Positions 1 to 8,386 of a stretch of 64,000 bases of DNA are shown here, piece by piece. Below the pieces are notes generated by a model. It saw only the letters and a program-made list of their open reading frames with translations. It did not search any database and had not been told where the DNA came from. The position numbers and the translations under genes are program-made. Each line of letters starts with the position of its first letter. Positions within the stretch are counted from its first letter, which is position 1. The DNA is from a virus: positions 36,946-100,945 of IMG/VR virus record IMGVR_UViG_3300035664_000005; one strand, written 5' to 3'.

Positions 1-732
1 CCTGATGAATCTTCCCACGAATATATCCGTAAACAAACATATTTTTATGAACGGGTAAAACAAGTAAGAGAAGCAGTTATTGCGGATTATTGCGATAAAT
101 ATAAAGTTTTTGATTTCATTAACACAGAGACATGGATTCAACAGTCTGTGAATTTGGCGGAATATTTTGATGGCGCGTCGGTTCCCGACCCGCAAATAGA
201 CGGCTTAAGTATTTCACTAAAACCAAAAGCAATGAATTACCATACGGATTTTGAAATAAAAAAAATGTGCGAAGATTCAGATAATTTTGTGCTCACCTGT
301 AATGTCTATTGGAATGATGATTACAAAGGCGGAGAGATTGTTTTTTTTGACTCAGATCAATTACTTCCATATAAACCCAAACAAGGAGAAGTGCTGATTT
401 TCCCGTCAGGTTCACCATTCTTCCCCCAAGACGGACAGGCGTTTTACCACTGTGCAAATAGTGTGTTTAAAGGCAAAAAATATTTTTCACGAAATTATTT
501 GCAATACAAGCATGTACCGACTGAGGAAATGCGCGACGCACAGGAAGACTACCCCACTGGTGATCGTGTGAACGGCGACCATCACTACGCTTCTCTTTTC
601 AATCAAATGATGGACGTGAGTACGAGTAATGAAAAGAAATTCCTTGTTCACCCAATTGCGAAAAGATTTTATAAAAAACTTGATGAGTGCATTTTGGTGA
701 ATGACTTTAGCAAAAAAGATTTTTTTCAGTAA
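1..732 (+). CDS. 2OG-Fe(II) oxygenase, 5'-truncated by the window edge
   Basis: The reading frame is open from the first base, so the gene starts outside the window; a GTG at 148 is an internal codon. The protein looks like a prolyl-4-hydroxylase-type double-stranded beta-helix dioxygenase, which would hydroxylate a substrate using Fe(II), 2-oxoglutarate and O2. The HxD iron-binding pair is His-Thr-Asp at 241-249, the core strand GGEIVFF follows, and a distal His (448-450) and Arg (490-492) fit the third iron ligand and the 2OG-binding residue. Related oxygenases lie at 16692 and 40172. The substrate is unknown. It converges on the ParB-like gene, with the two ends overlapping by 7 bases. Confidence 0.75.
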   Translation, partial: PDESSHEYIRKQTYFYERVKQVREAVIADYCDKYKVFDFINTETWIQQSVNLAEYFDGASVPDPQIDGLSISLKPKAMNYHTDFEIKKMCEDSDNFVLTCNVYWNDDYKGGEIVFFDSDQLLPYKPKQGEVLIFPSGSPFFPQDGQAFYHCANSVFKGKKYFSRNYLQYKHVPTEEMRDAQEDYPTGDRVNGDHHYASLFNQMMDVSTSNEKKFLVHPIAKRFYKKLDECILVNDFSKKDFFQ

Positions 733-1493
733 TTTGCGTGTGCGTCAACAAAATTGAGTACACGCTCTGCTGTTGTTTCGCCGTCTGTGCCCGGGTCGCT
801 CTTTAGCCAACGAATAAAGTCATACCATTTTCTTTGCTGATCAGGGCTGTCAAACACGAGCGTGTATTGAACAATTGTTTTTGAACCGTTAGCAACAACT
901 GAAGGTGCTCCCTGAGTCACTGCTTGCTGTATGTCTGTGCCTTTGGGTGCGGTAAGCATTGTTTCACCGTTTTCCATTTGCGTACTTACAACGGTTGGGT
1001 TGTTTGACGGTTCTATCGTTGCTATTGGTTGGATGACTGGTGCTTCGTAGGGCGCATCGTCTTCTTGATAGTAGTCACCTTCCATGGCGGCTAAATCAAA
1101 TTCGTCCCATCCAAGCGCATCTATTAAATTGTCGTATTGTCCGCCGACTTCTCCAAGAAGTTCAAACAACATATTGCTGTCGGTGGTTCCAAGTTCGTTT
1201 GTTCGGTTGTCGGCTAAAGCGTAGGCAATAGCGCTTTCATTGTCGCCCTCAAATTTGACGCAAGCAATTTTATCCCAACCAAGTTTTTTAGCGGCTTCGT
1301 ATTGGTGGTTTCCTGCAATAATTGTTGAGGTTCCATCCTTGTTGTCTTTGATGACGATTGGTTTTACTTGACCGAATTCTTTGTATGACGCAACAATTGC
1401 GTCTATGTTGCCTTTTCGTGGGTTGTTTTCTAAATGAATAAGTTCTGAGAGCGGAACAGCCAAGTGTTCAATGTTTTTGTGAATGTTAGACAT
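726..1493 (-). CDS. ParB-like nuclease-fold protein
   Basis: A 255-residue protein whose first ~120 residues have the ParB/sulfiredoxin-like pattern: a PLSELIHLENNPR opening, then GQVKPIVIK, IIAGNHQYEAAKKLG (the counterpart of the ParB GEHR box, here GNHQ), and ALADNRTNE. There is no recognisable ParB HTH domain; the C-terminal half is an acidic Pro-rich linker followed by a ~55-residue domain ending in a conserved-looking WYDFIRWLKSDP segment. Stand-alone phage proteins of this type often accompany DNA methyltransferases (one lies at 8726) and are thought to act in DNA modification or regulation rather than partition. It is last in a minus-strand operon with 1494-1838 and ruvC. Confidence 0.75.
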   Translation of the reverse strand: MSNIHKNIEHLAVPLSELIHLENNPRKGNIDAIVASYKEFGQVKPIVIKDNKDGTSTIIAGNHQYEAAKKLGWDKIACVKFEGDNESAIAYALADNRTNELGTTDSNMLFELLGEVGGQYDNLIDALGWDEFDLAAMEGDYYQEDDAPYEAPVIQPIATIEPSNNPTVVSTQMENGETMLTAPKGTDIQQAVTQGAPSVVANGSKTIVQYTLVFDSPDQQRKWYDFIRWLKSDPGTDGETTAERVLNFVDAHANY

Positions 1494-1838
1494 TTATAAT
1501 CCTGTTTGTACACGGACATTGGCGTTCAATGTCCTTAGTGCGTCCAACGATGTTCGCACGGTTAGCAATTTTTCTCTTTTAGATTTAACTAACGCCTCGC
1601 TAATCTTATACGAATATGACTCGTCGGAAAGTTTGTAGTCAGCCCACGCTTCACGCTCTTTGATGGATCCCTTGGCGGCTAGATATTCTTTAGCCCAATT
1701 ACTTTTCATTAAAGAATCTTTTTTCGCTGCATCAACTGCAAGCACTTCAAATGCTTCGGTTTCCTCTTCAAGAATGCCAAGCAGACGCATAATCTCTGAT
1801 TCAATTTCCACTTGAGATATTGGTTGTGACCTACCCAT
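1494..1838 (-). CDS. Hypothetical helical protein between ruvC and the ParB-like gene
   Basis: A 114-residue protein I do not recognise. It is charged and predicted mostly helical, with Glu-rich N-terminal helices and a basic C-terminal half; there are no Cys clusters or membrane segments. Its start overlaps the end of the RuvC-like gene by 8 bases and its stop directly abuts the start of the ParB-like gene, so the three are probably translated from one message. Size and position would suit a small accessory DNA-binding protein, but no motif supports a specific role. Confidence 0.6.
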   Translation of the reverse strand: MGRSQPISQVEIESEIMRLLGILEEETEAFEVLAVDAAKKDSLMKSNWAKEYLAAKGSIKEREAWADYKLSDESYSYKISEALVKSKREKLLTVRTSLDALRTLNANVRVQTGL

Positions 1839-2358
1839 TTTGTTCTCCTGTTATTGCCGTGAAATCGCATTTTTTTAGCGCCAAAACTTGATCTGTATTC
1901 CACTCGTATTGAGACAGACCCAAGTATGTGAGCGTCATTTGTTCAAGAATCCAAGCATCACATCTGTCATTGCCGTCTCCACCCGACCAGATTATCCCTG
2001 TTTTTGCTGAGATCGCTGACATTACTTCAGATTTACCTGAGTTTCCTTTTCCCGTAGCAAATTTGGCTCTACAGGTTGGAGGTATAACCACGACTGGCAC
2101 TCCCAGTTCGCGTAACGCGACCCTTACAACTCCTCCAAGTTCTCCTATGGAGTGGGCTTGCGAATGTCGTGAAGCATATGAGTAGCCTTCTACTGCCACT
2201 ATTTGAACACCAGCCTCTTGGGCTAGAGCCAAGATTTCGTTTCTTATTTCTAGGAGTCGTTCGGATCCTTTGTTTTTGGATTTGATGCTCGTTGTTAGAC
2301 CGCCGATACTGACACCCGTGCTGGTCAGGGAGAGGTCTAAACCCATTATTTTTGCCAC
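1831..2358 (-). CDS. ruvC: RuvC-like Holliday junction resolvase
   Basis: A 175-residue RNase H-fold nuclease of the RuvC type, cutting four-way or branched DNA during recombination and before packaging. The acidic active site is visible: Asp8 in GLDLSLTSTG, Glu57 in AVEGYS, and Asp131/Asp134 in GNDRCDAW; a basic loop around ATGKGNSGKSEV sits before the third site as in RuvC. Length fits the family. The start is GTG (GTG GCA AAA ATA ATG); no ribosome binding site precedes it, and a TAATCT box ends 6 bases upstream, suggesting a leaderless message. It heads the ruvC / 1494-1838 / ParB-like operon. Confidence 0.85.
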   Translation of the reverse strand: MAKIMGLDLSLTSTGVSIGGLTTSIKSKNKGSERLLEIRNEILALAQEAGVQIVAVEGYSYASRHSQAHSIGELGGVVRVALRELGVPVVVIPPTCRAKFATGKGNSGKSEVMSAISAKTGIIWSGGDGNDRCDAWILEQMTLTYLGLSQYEWNTDQVLALKKCDFTAITGEQNG

Positions 2359-2364
2359 ATTTGT

Positions 2365-2370
2365 AGATTA
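2365..2370 (-). promoter_or_regulatory. Putative -10 box for leaderless ruvC transcript
   Basis: On the minus strand TAATCT (TANNNT) is followed by six bases and then the GTG start of ruvC, so transcription would begin at the start codon itself. No Shine-Dalgarno-like sequence is present. The same spacing is seen before genes at 8399, 13592, 17267 and 58288. No clear -35 is visible. Confidence 0.4.
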
Positions 2371-2380
2371 CTATATTTAT

Positions 2381-3430
2381 GTGGAAAACATAATCTTCAG
2401 TGAAAACAAGGTTGAGGTTTTGAATAAAAAAATTTTTGTTGCCATTCCTTCGTTTCAGGAAGAGGATTTGCTAAATACGGTTGACAGCATTTTTTTGAAT
2501 GCTTCAAACCCGAACCGCGTAATTGTTGGCATTTGTAATCAACGAGTTGTAGACGGCGAATTTGAGTCTTTTGAATGCTACGACGATCATGTCAAAGTTA
2601 TAAATGTGCGATCACCCAAGCCGATGGGATTGGGGTTTGCATATTTTGCTATCTGCCAAATGGTGCAAGACGAAGAGTATTTTATGCGGATTGATGCTGG
2701 TACGAGAATGAAACCCGACTGGGACAAAATTTTGATTGAATCCTATGAATCGGTTTGTCGCCATACGGGTAACAAAACGATTATTAGCGGTCAAATCGGT
2801 GCTTTTTATAAAACAGACGAGGAACTGAGCGCGGGTTACTACACCGATGACCTTTGGACATTTAAAGAAGGTTGCTGGTTTCAGGATTTTGCTCACCCCG
2901 AAAGCGAATATTGGGTAGATGGGCTGATAAAGCAGTTCGTAATGACCGTTTGGGATGTTGATGAAAATAAATATAATTCAAATAAAGACTCAATAAGTAA
3001 GTTTATTTGGAACAATGAAGATAAAAATTTGGGATTTAAACAAATATGTTTTGTAAACGGTGCTTTTCATTTCTCCAAAAGTCAACTCGTAAGAGATTGC
3101 CCGCCTGACCCTAGAATGGTTTTTTGGGGCGAAGAACACCTCTTGGGTCTCAGGGCTATCACCAGAGGTTATGGGATTTACGCATTAAATATTAGCGTGC
3201 TATTTACTCTAAGTAAACCAAAGTCCTATGTTGAAGGTCAAGGCGTTTTAAATTGGAGGAATTTTAGCAACGAGACATTTGTTCAAAGCCAAAATGTTTT
3301 AGCAAAAAAAATTCTTTTAGGTGAAGAATACGGTTTGTTTGGTGCACCAAATGAAGAACTTTACCAACAGTACTTCGGTCAAATAGGACTAAAAAACGAA
3401 GACAAAGAAAAATGGATTAAAAATGATTAA
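2381..3430 (+). CDS. GlcNAc-transferase-like glycosyltransferase
   Basis: A nucleotide-sugar glycosyltransferase-A-fold protein resembling the eukaryotic Skp1-type/GT60 N-acetylglucosaminyltransferases. The start IFVAIPSFQEEDLLNTVDSI and then NRVIVGICNQ match the beta-strand/nucleotide-binding region, MRIDAGTRMKPDWD supplies the DxD-like metal-binding position (here Asp-Ala-Gly), and VFWGEEHLLGLRAITRGYGIYA fits the C-terminal acceptor/catalytic region. The frame opens further upstream but that part overlaps ruvC; GTG 2381 or TTG 2420 are the likely starts, neither with a good ribosome binding site. The acceptor is unknown: possibly host surface glycans, a phage structural protein or modified DNA bases. 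It overlaps the next gene by 8 bases. Confidence 0.7.
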   Translation: MENIIFSENKVEVLNKKIFVAIPSFQEEDLLNTVDSIFLNASNPNRVIVGICNQRVVDGEFESFECYDDHVKVINVRSPKPMGLGFAYFAICQMVQDEEYFMRIDAGTRMKPDWDKILIESYESVCRHTGNKTIISGQIGAFYKTDEELSAGYYTDDLWTFKEGCWFQDFAHPESEYWVDGLIKQFVMTVWDVDENKYNSNKDSISKFIWNNEDKNLGFKQICFVNGAFHFSKSQLVRDCPPDPRMVFWGEEHLLGLRAITRGYGIYALNISVLFTLSKPKSYVEGQGVLNWRNFSNETFVQSQNVLAKKILLGEEYGLFGAPNEELYQQYFGQIGLKNEDKEKWIKND

Positions 3431-3857
3431 TAAAAAATCTGCTCCACAAAAAAATATTGTTTCCATTGACAAACAAGGGGCTTGGGGTGATGTTTCTTAT
3501 TATCATAAACTTGAATGCGGGCATATAGAGGTTCGCAAACGGGCATCAACAGCCCCAAGAATTGCGTGTACTTGGTGTGTTATCGGTGAAGAAAAAGGCA
3601 GGGAACTTAAAGCATTGACTATTGTTCAGCCACCAACCCTTGAAGAGGTGTGGGATTTTTACGATGATTCAATAAACGAGGAAGTTAATGTTGCCCAACT
3701 ACGGGCTGGTATCGCCAGTGCTGTGGGTTGTCCACAGGACAGCGTTGAAGTGGTATCTGAAGTTGGCGAAGACAATATTCTTCGTGTCAATTATGTAACA
3801 ATTTTTTTGGACATTGAACTTGCAAAGAAAATAGGCAAATATCAAAAAAACATTTGA
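3423..3857 (+). CDS. Hypothetical protein with N-terminal zinc-ribbon-like motif
   Basis: A 144-residue protein of unknown function. Residues ~28-60 carry LECGHIEVRKRAS followed by IACTWC, a CxH...CxxC arrangement that could bind zinc. The rest (EEVWDFYDDSINEEVNVAQLRAGIASAVG then an alternating hydrophobic C-terminal strand region) looks like a small alpha/beta domain. It overlaps the end of the glycosyltransferase gene by 8 bases and is presumably translationally coupled to it, but nothing shows that the two act together. Confidence 0.6.
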   Translation: MINKKSAPQKNIVSIDKQGAWGDVSYYHKLECGHIEVRKRASTAPRIACTWCVIGEEKGRELKALTIVQPPTLEEVWDFYDDSINEEVNVAQLRAGIASAVGCPQDSVEVVSEVGEDNILRVNYVTIFLDIELAKKIGKYQKNI

Positions 3858-3861
3858 TGTT

Positions 3862-3872
3862 CCCCGAAGGGG
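3862..3872 (+). other. Short CCCC-GAA-GGGG hairpin between genes
   Basis: A 4-bp GC stem with a 3-base loop, 5 bases after the stop of 3423-3857 and about 60 bases before the whiB-like start. Too small and without a U-tract, so not a convincing terminator. Similar C-run/G-run hairpins lie before the genes at 8726 and 14156. Confidence 0.3.
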
Positions 3873-3930
3873 CTAGTAGGGTAAAGCGAAATAACAATTA
3901 CCTAAAAGTTAGATCGGGGGCAACTTAGGC

Positions 3931-4278
3931 ATGAAACTCATTGAAGATTTTTTTGACACGAAAAAAGCCGCGTGCAAAGGCGAAGACATCACTTTGTTTT
4001 ATCCGATTCTCCCCGCTGGTCAGCATCGCAAAGACGTTGAAATTGCAAAACATTTATGCTCGCAGTGTGAAGTGATTGAAGGATGCTTGGAGTATTCGCT
4101 TCACTATGAGCCCCTTGGAATTTGGGGAGGGAAAAGCGAAGTTGAACGAGAAGTTTTGAGACAACAAAAAAATATTTGTTTACCTATTGATCGCAAAGCA
4201 TCACATTCTGTGCGCAGATCAGTTAGAGCGGGTCGGGTTGGCAGAATAGTTCGGCGAATAGACTCGTTGAATGAGTAA
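3931..4278 (+). CDS. WhiB-family iron-sulfur transcriptional regulator
   Basis: A 115-residue Wbl protein. Four cysteines (Cys15, Cys43, Cys46, Cys52) in the C...CxxCxxxxxC arrangement bind a [4Fe-4S] cluster, and GIWGG (63-67) is the family turn that contacts the sigma factor. A basic C-terminal tail (RRSVRAGRVGRIVRRI) would be the DNA-binding part. Wbl proteins bind region 4 of the housekeeping sigma factor and alter promoter choice; phage copies can repress or mimic host WhiB regulators. The family is confined to actinobacteria and their phages, so this gene is the best host marker in the window. Its last 8 bases overlap the primase-helicase start. Confidence 0.9.
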   Translation: MKLIEDFFDTKKAACKGEDITLFYPILPAGQHRKDVEIAKHLCSQCEVIEGCLEYSLHYEPLGIWGGKSEVEREVLRQQKNICLPIDRKASHSVRRSVRAGRVGRIVRRIDSLNE

Positions 4279-6025
4279 TGCTTCCGTACCTATCCATGTA
4301 GATCGGTTCATTGCCAAACTGAATGGTGTCCGACCGACCAGCAACGGTTTTGAGGCTAGATGCCCGTGCCGAAACGACGACAACAACCCTTCGCTTTCAA
4401 TCGGGATAGGTAGTGAAGACAAAATTTTGATTACTTGCCACCGTGGGCAGGGTTGCTCCGTGGAACAAGTTTGTCAGGCAATGGGTGTGACCGTAAAAGA
4501 GTTGTACCCCGAGAAAAAGGAAGAAAGAAAACTATCACTAGTAGCCACATATGACTACCGTGACGAAAATGGAAAACTTCTTTTTCAAAAACAACGATTC
4601 GTAGACCAATGGGGTAAGAAAACTTTCCGGCAACGAAGACCAGATCCTGTCAACAAAGGGAAATACATTTTTTCTTTAGATGACACACCAAAAATTTTGT
4701 ACCGCTTGCCCGATGTGCTTCACGCTAAAAGCAACGGCGATGTGATTTGGCTCGTGGAGGGTGAGAAAGACGCTGACAACTTAGTCAAACTTGGTTTATG
4801 CGCAACCACACCACCAAACGGAGCGGGCAAGTGGCTGGATATTCACACACGCGCGTTAGAGGGTGCACAGGTTTGGATAATTGCCGATAACGATTCGGTC
4901 GGTAGAGACCACGCCAAGATGGTGAGCAACACCCTTCAACAAAATGGTTGCACTGTTATCAATTGGGTTCCTCCAAATAATTACAAAGATGTTTCCGAAC
5001 TTCTTGGTGCAGGGGGAAGTGTTGATGACTTGATTGAAATGGATAATGCTGAACCACTTGATGACATTGTTCAGCATGAAGAAGAAGAGCAACAGACGGA
5101 AGCAATTGTTGAAGCAACAACCCCATTGATTGCTCTTGCTGAACGCATAAATTCTCTGCTGATACGAGAGGACATCTCGGAGACGGTGCGCCTAACCAAA
5201 GCATCAATGATGATCGGGTCTTTTGGGCATGAAGATGAAATTGACAGAGGAAGGCTTGTTAATTGGTCGGATTTTCTATTGGAGACAGAAAATGACGAAT
5301 ACGACTGGATTATTCCGAATGTTCTTGAAAGAGGCGAACGAGTAATCGTTGTCGCTGCGGAAGGCGTCGGCAAAACCATGCTCGCCAGACAGATCGCAAT
5401 ATGCAGTTCTTTTGGAATTAATCCGTTCAATTTTTCAAGAATGAAACCAATCAGAACATTAACAATTGACCTTGAAAACCCCGAAAGAATTATTAGGAGA
5501 ACCTCATCAAATATAATGGGAGCCGCTCGGCGACTTGGATACTTGGAAGGTCAACCTGAATGCCATATTTTGATAAAGCCTTCAGGTGTGGATTTGATGC
5601 GACCAGCAGATCGCCTCATAATTGAAGAAGCGGTAGAAACTATCAAACCTGATCTCATTTTGCTCGGTCCTATTTATAAGTCTTTTGTGGATCCCGGTGG
5701 CAGAACATCTGAATCAATAACTGTTGAAGTGGCAAAGTATTTTGACATGTTGCGCGATTACTACAACTGTTCGTTGTGGCTTGAACACCACGCACCATTG
5801 GGTACATCTTCATCCACGAGAGATCTGCGACCATTCGGTTCGGCTGTTTGGTCACGCTGGCCGGAGTTCGGTCTATCGCTGACTCCCGACCCAACTGCTA
5901 TTGGTGATTATGTCTATGATGTGCGACATTTTCGTGGCGCGCGAGACCTGCGGGCATTTCCGACTAAAATGAGAAGAGGGAAAATCTTCCCGTTTGAAGT
6001 TATTGAATTCATGGACACAATTTAA
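4271..6025 (+). CDS. Primase-helicase-like protein (zinc motif, TOPRIM, RecA-type ATPase)
   Basis: A 584-residue replication protein. Order of parts: an N-terminal Cys-rich segment (CPC at 31-33, Cys56, Cys62) like the DNA-template-binding CHC2 finger; a TOPRIM domain around residues 155-235 (WLVEGEKDADNL, then WIIADNDSVGRDH, giving the metal-binding Glu and Asp-x-Asp); an acidic linker; and a RecA/RepA-like ATPase with Walker A AAEGVGKTM near residue 364, Walker B-like DLILLGP and LEHHAP. It probably unwinds DNA at the phage fork; whether it can prime is uncertain because a full catalytic primase domain is not obvious between finger and TOPRIM. Co-translated with whiB (8-base overlap). Confidence 0.8.
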   Translation: MSNASVPIHVDRFIAKLNGVRPTSNGFEARCPCRNDDNNPSLSIGIGSEDKILITCHRGQGCSVEQVCQAMGVTVKELYPEKKEERKLSLVATYDYRDENGKLLFQKQRFVDQWGKKTFRQRRPDPVNKGKYIFSLDDTPKILYRLPDVLHAKSNGDVIWLVEGEKDADNLVKLGLCATTPPNGAGKWLDIHTRALEGAQVWIIADNDSVGRDHAKMVSNTLQQNGCTVINWVPPNNYKDVSELLGAGGSVDDLIEMDNAEPLDDIVQHEEEEQQTEAIVEATTPLIALAERINSLLIREDISETVRLTKASMMIGSFGHEDEIDRGRLVNWSDFLLETENDEYDWIIPNVLERGERVIVVAAEGVGKTMLARQIAICSSFGINPFNFSRMKPIRTLTIDLENPERIIRRTSSNIMGAARRLGYLEGQPECHILIKPSGVDLMRPADRLIIEEAVETIKPDLILLGPIYKSFVDPGGRTSESITVEVAKYFDMLRDYYNCSLWLEHHAPLGTSSSTRDLRPFGSAVWSRWPEFGLSLTPDPTAIGDYVYDVRHFRGARDLRAFPTKMRRGKIFPFEVIEFMDTI

Positions 6026-6026
6026 A

Positions 6027-6668
6027 ATGGCTGAAAAGGGACTAACAAGAGAATTTCTCGCTGAACGAGACCTGCGCATTTTCAAGATGAGGCAGGCTGG
6101 CGTTCCAATTGCGGAGATTGCACGAAGGTTTGGTATTGGCACATCCAATGTTTCAAACTCCGTGAAAAGACAATTGAATAAACTTAGTCAAGAAGCCTTG
6201 CTTATTTATCCTGAAGTTCTTCAGATGGAACTTGAACGATTAGATGCTCTTCAATCCGCAATCTGGCCGTTAACGCAACACAGGAAACAGAAAATGGATG
6301 ACGGCACAGAGGTCTCTATTGAGCCAGATATCAAGGCGGTGTCAACGGTGCTTTCAATCATTGATCGTCGCGCAAAATTGCTTGGTATGGAACAAACGAA
6401 TGTAAATGTTCAGATGGATGTCCGTGATTCTTCTCCGATACGAGCGGTATTGGCTGGCGCGCCGGGCGTTGTTCAGGCTGAGAAGTTTGATTCCGAGGCT
6501 GAGGCTAAGAAACTTTTGATATTGATGAGCGATGCGGGGATTATGCCGAAAGATACGATCAAACAACTTCTTGGTGATATGCCAGCCTTGAGTGATGGAG
6601 AAGATGAGATTGAAGATGCGGAGGTTGTGGATTCGTTGGAATCACCAACAGAGATAGAGTCTATCTAA
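6027..6668 (+). CDS. HTH protein, possible small terminase subunit
   Basis: A 213-residue protein starting at ATG 6027, directly after the primase-helicase stop; the frame also opens upstream at 5994, but that would overlap 32 bases. Residues ~18-45 form a helix-turn-helix (RQAGVPIAEIARRFGIGTSNVSNSV), followed by long helices (IYPEVLQMELERLDALQSAIWP ... VLSIIDRRAKLLGM) and an acidic C-terminus. HTH plus oligomerising helix plus acidic tail is the usual architecture of phage small terminase subunits, and RRAKLLGME is common in them. The large subunit lies 40 kb away at 47105, so the assignment is not supported by context; a transcription factor is the main alternative. Confidence 0.5.
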   Translation: MAEKGLTREFLAERDLRIFKMRQAGVPIAEIARRFGIGTSNVSNSVKRQLNKLSQEALLIYPEVLQMELERLDALQSAIWPLTQHRKQKMDDGTEVSIEPDIKAVSTVLSIIDRRAKLLGMEQTNVNVQMDVRDSSPIRAVLAGAPGVVQAEKFDSEAEAKKLLILMSDAGIMPKDTIKQLLGDMPALSDGEDEIEDAEVVDSLESPTEIESI

Positions 6669-6726
6669 TTTCAAGAAGTGATGATTTCGCGCAGTCCATC
6701 TCAATCAAAGATGGCATTATTGTTAA

Positions 6727-6900
6727 ATGATATTTTCACTTATTTTCATCGCCATCACCGTTTTAGCGCTTCATCTTTTTGTCATGAGATCAATTGATTC
6801 ATACGACGGATATGGGGGCGTTAGCGCATATCGCGAATGGAAACAATTTGAGACAAAGTACAATATGTATTTTGAAAACAACAATTCTTCTTCTTTGTAG
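6727..6900 (+). CDS. Small single-pass membrane protein
   Basis: A 57-residue open frame in an otherwise empty gap. It begins MIFSLIFIAITVLALHLFVM, a clear ~20-residue membrane helix with a short N-terminus, then a hydrophilic tail rich in Tyr, Ser and Asn. No ribosome binding site is visible; CATTAT ends 6 bases before the ATG, loosely like the leaderless promoters elsewhere here. A small phage membrane protein (for example a spanin, holin-like or superinfection factor) is possible, but nothing specific identifies it. Confidence 0.5.
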   Translation: MIFSLIFIAITVLALHLFVMRSIDSYDGYGGVSAYREWKQFETKYNMYFENNNSSSL

Positions 6901-6905
6901 AAATT

Positions 6906-7676
6906 CTATCTAAGATCAAAGTAGTAGGAAGTTTCGTTCCACTGTTTTATTTTTGGTTGTTCTAAAAGTGTTTTCATTTCTTCTAAATAACTTTTACTTT
7001 TTGCCCCCTCGGAGTGAAGGGTATTTGTGTAGTGACCAATTACTGCTCTCCTGAGAATTATCCCTTTAGGCTCTAACGCACAGTGAATTAGATTGCCGTG
7101 CCAAATCAAAACATCTCCTTTTTTGGCGAGGAAAGTAAAATGTTCGTGATCGTTGTGCGATTCAATTTCTTTTGTAAGACGTGGGTTTTGCCAACGACCG
7201 TTCACTATTTCTTGGTCTTTACCCATGTAAACCGCTTGTTTGTCAAATTTCCATTTGTGGGATTTAGCAATTAACTGGAATGGTCCTGCTTCCATAGTGA
7301 CATCTTCTGCTGCAACCCACGCACCAATGTAGTTATTGTACGCAATCGGATTAGACAGCATTGAATCTTGATGCCATGGTTTTTGGCTGGTTGTTCCCCA
7401 AGTGTCAACACGATGTAGTGCTACAGGTAATTCTAAATCTATAAAAAATTGATTTATTGAAGAATGACACATTATGTCCATCACTTCAGGGTGGTTCAAG
7501 TATTCGTGAGGATCGTTCCCAGATTCCATTGACCAACCAAAATTGTTTCCATGTTGGTCAAAATTATTTGAGTGTTCCTTGTTCCAACTGTCAATATAGC
7601 GATCTATCAGATCATCGCTTATGGCTTTTTCTAGTACCACATAGCCATTCTCTTTAAAAAATTCAACATTGTTCAT
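6906..7676 (-). CDS. Phytanoyl-CoA dioxygenase (PhyH)-family oxygenase
   Basis: A 256-residue 2-oxoglutarate/Fe(II) dioxygenase of the PhyH family. KENGYVVLEKAIS at the N-terminus is the typical family opening; WHQDS gives the iron-binding His102/Asp104, IWHGNLIHCA holds the distal His, and ILRRAVIGHY the 2OG-binding Arg. PhyH enzymes hydroxylate small molecules such as acyl-CoAs, natural products or modified sugars; the phage substrate is unknown. It is just downstream (6 bases) of the uncharacterised gene 7683-8315 in a two-gene minus-strand operon, so that protein may share its pathway. Confidence 0.8.
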   Translation of the reverse strand: MNNVEFFKENGYVVLEKAISDDLIDRYIDSWNKEHSNNFDQHGNNFGWSMESGNDPHEYLNHPEVMDIMCHSSINQFFIDLELPVALHRVDTWGTTSQKPWHQDSMLSNPIAYNNYIGAWVAAEDVTMEAGPFQLIAKSHKWKFDKQAVYMGKDQEIVNGRWQNPRLTKEIESHNDHEHFTFLAKKGDVLIWHGNLIHCALEPKGIILRRAVIGHYTNTLHSEGAKSKSYLEEMKTLLEQPKIKQWNETSYYFDLR

Positions 7677-7682
7677 AAGGTT

Positions 7683-8315
7683 TTAAAGATCGTCCCTGTA
7701 AAATATTTCAAAGCCACAGTGCATTACCGCTGAAGCCAGTGTACCAAAGTATGTTTGTCGGTCTATTGATGGATCAACTGGCTCGGTATCTATTCTGAGT
7801 GATGCTTTCAATGCGGCGGGATATTCAATGTCTCTCATGGCTTTCCCACCGTTGAACCAGAGCACATCACCGAAATCAATTTTTCTTCCAAGTTTTACTT
7901 GATATGACATTGCGACGAAGACATGGTCGTCGGATTTTAGATGCGTAAACGAAACACACTCTTTGACTGGAGAATTTTTTATTGCGAACAGGCTTGCTAG
8001 GTTTTCTCCAGTTGTTTCTGCTGGAGACATTGAGCAGTACCCTTCGGCTGCGAGTGTGTATTCGGTGATACCCCACCCTTTTCTCATGATGACAGATGCC
8101 TCTATTACCGACCTAATGCGTTCGTCTTTTGGGGTACCAAAAGTATCCTTAAGTTGAATTATTGTCGCCAACTCATTATTTTTCCAACCAAATATATTAA
8201 TATTTAAATCAGAACCTATTCCGTCTTCGTCAACTAAGGCTATTTTTGCTGTTTTGATAGATTCAACACATAGGGCTATCTTGTCAAAGTCGGTTTCGTA
8301 AAAGCCTGTATACAT
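7683..8315 (-). CDS. Hypothetical protein upstream of PhyH gene
   Basis: A 210-residue soluble protein I cannot assign. It has a mixed alpha/beta pattern with several aromatic-rich strands and ends in a segment with CGFEIFYRDDL. There are no nucleotide-binding or metal motifs that I can defend. It is first in the minus-strand pair with the PhyH-type oxygenase, separated by 6 bases, and diverges from the histone-like gene at 8399. A GTAAGG about 10 bases before the ATG may serve as ribosome binding site. Confidence 0.6.
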   Translation of the reverse strand: MYTGFYETDFDKIALCVESIKTAKIALVDEDGIGSDLNINIFGWKNNELATIIQLKDTFGTPKDERIRSVIEASVIMRKGWGITEYTLAAEGYCSMSPAETTGENLASLFAIKNSPVKECVSFTHLKSDDHVFVAMSYQVKLGRKIDFGDVLWFNGGKAMRDIEYPAALKASLRIDTEPVDPSIDRQTYFGTLASAVMHCGFEIFYRDDL

Positions 8316-8386
8316 ATAAGGGAAACCTTACAACATTACGATTTTACAAAAATGATGAGGTTACATTTGAGGCATTAAGTCTGTAC

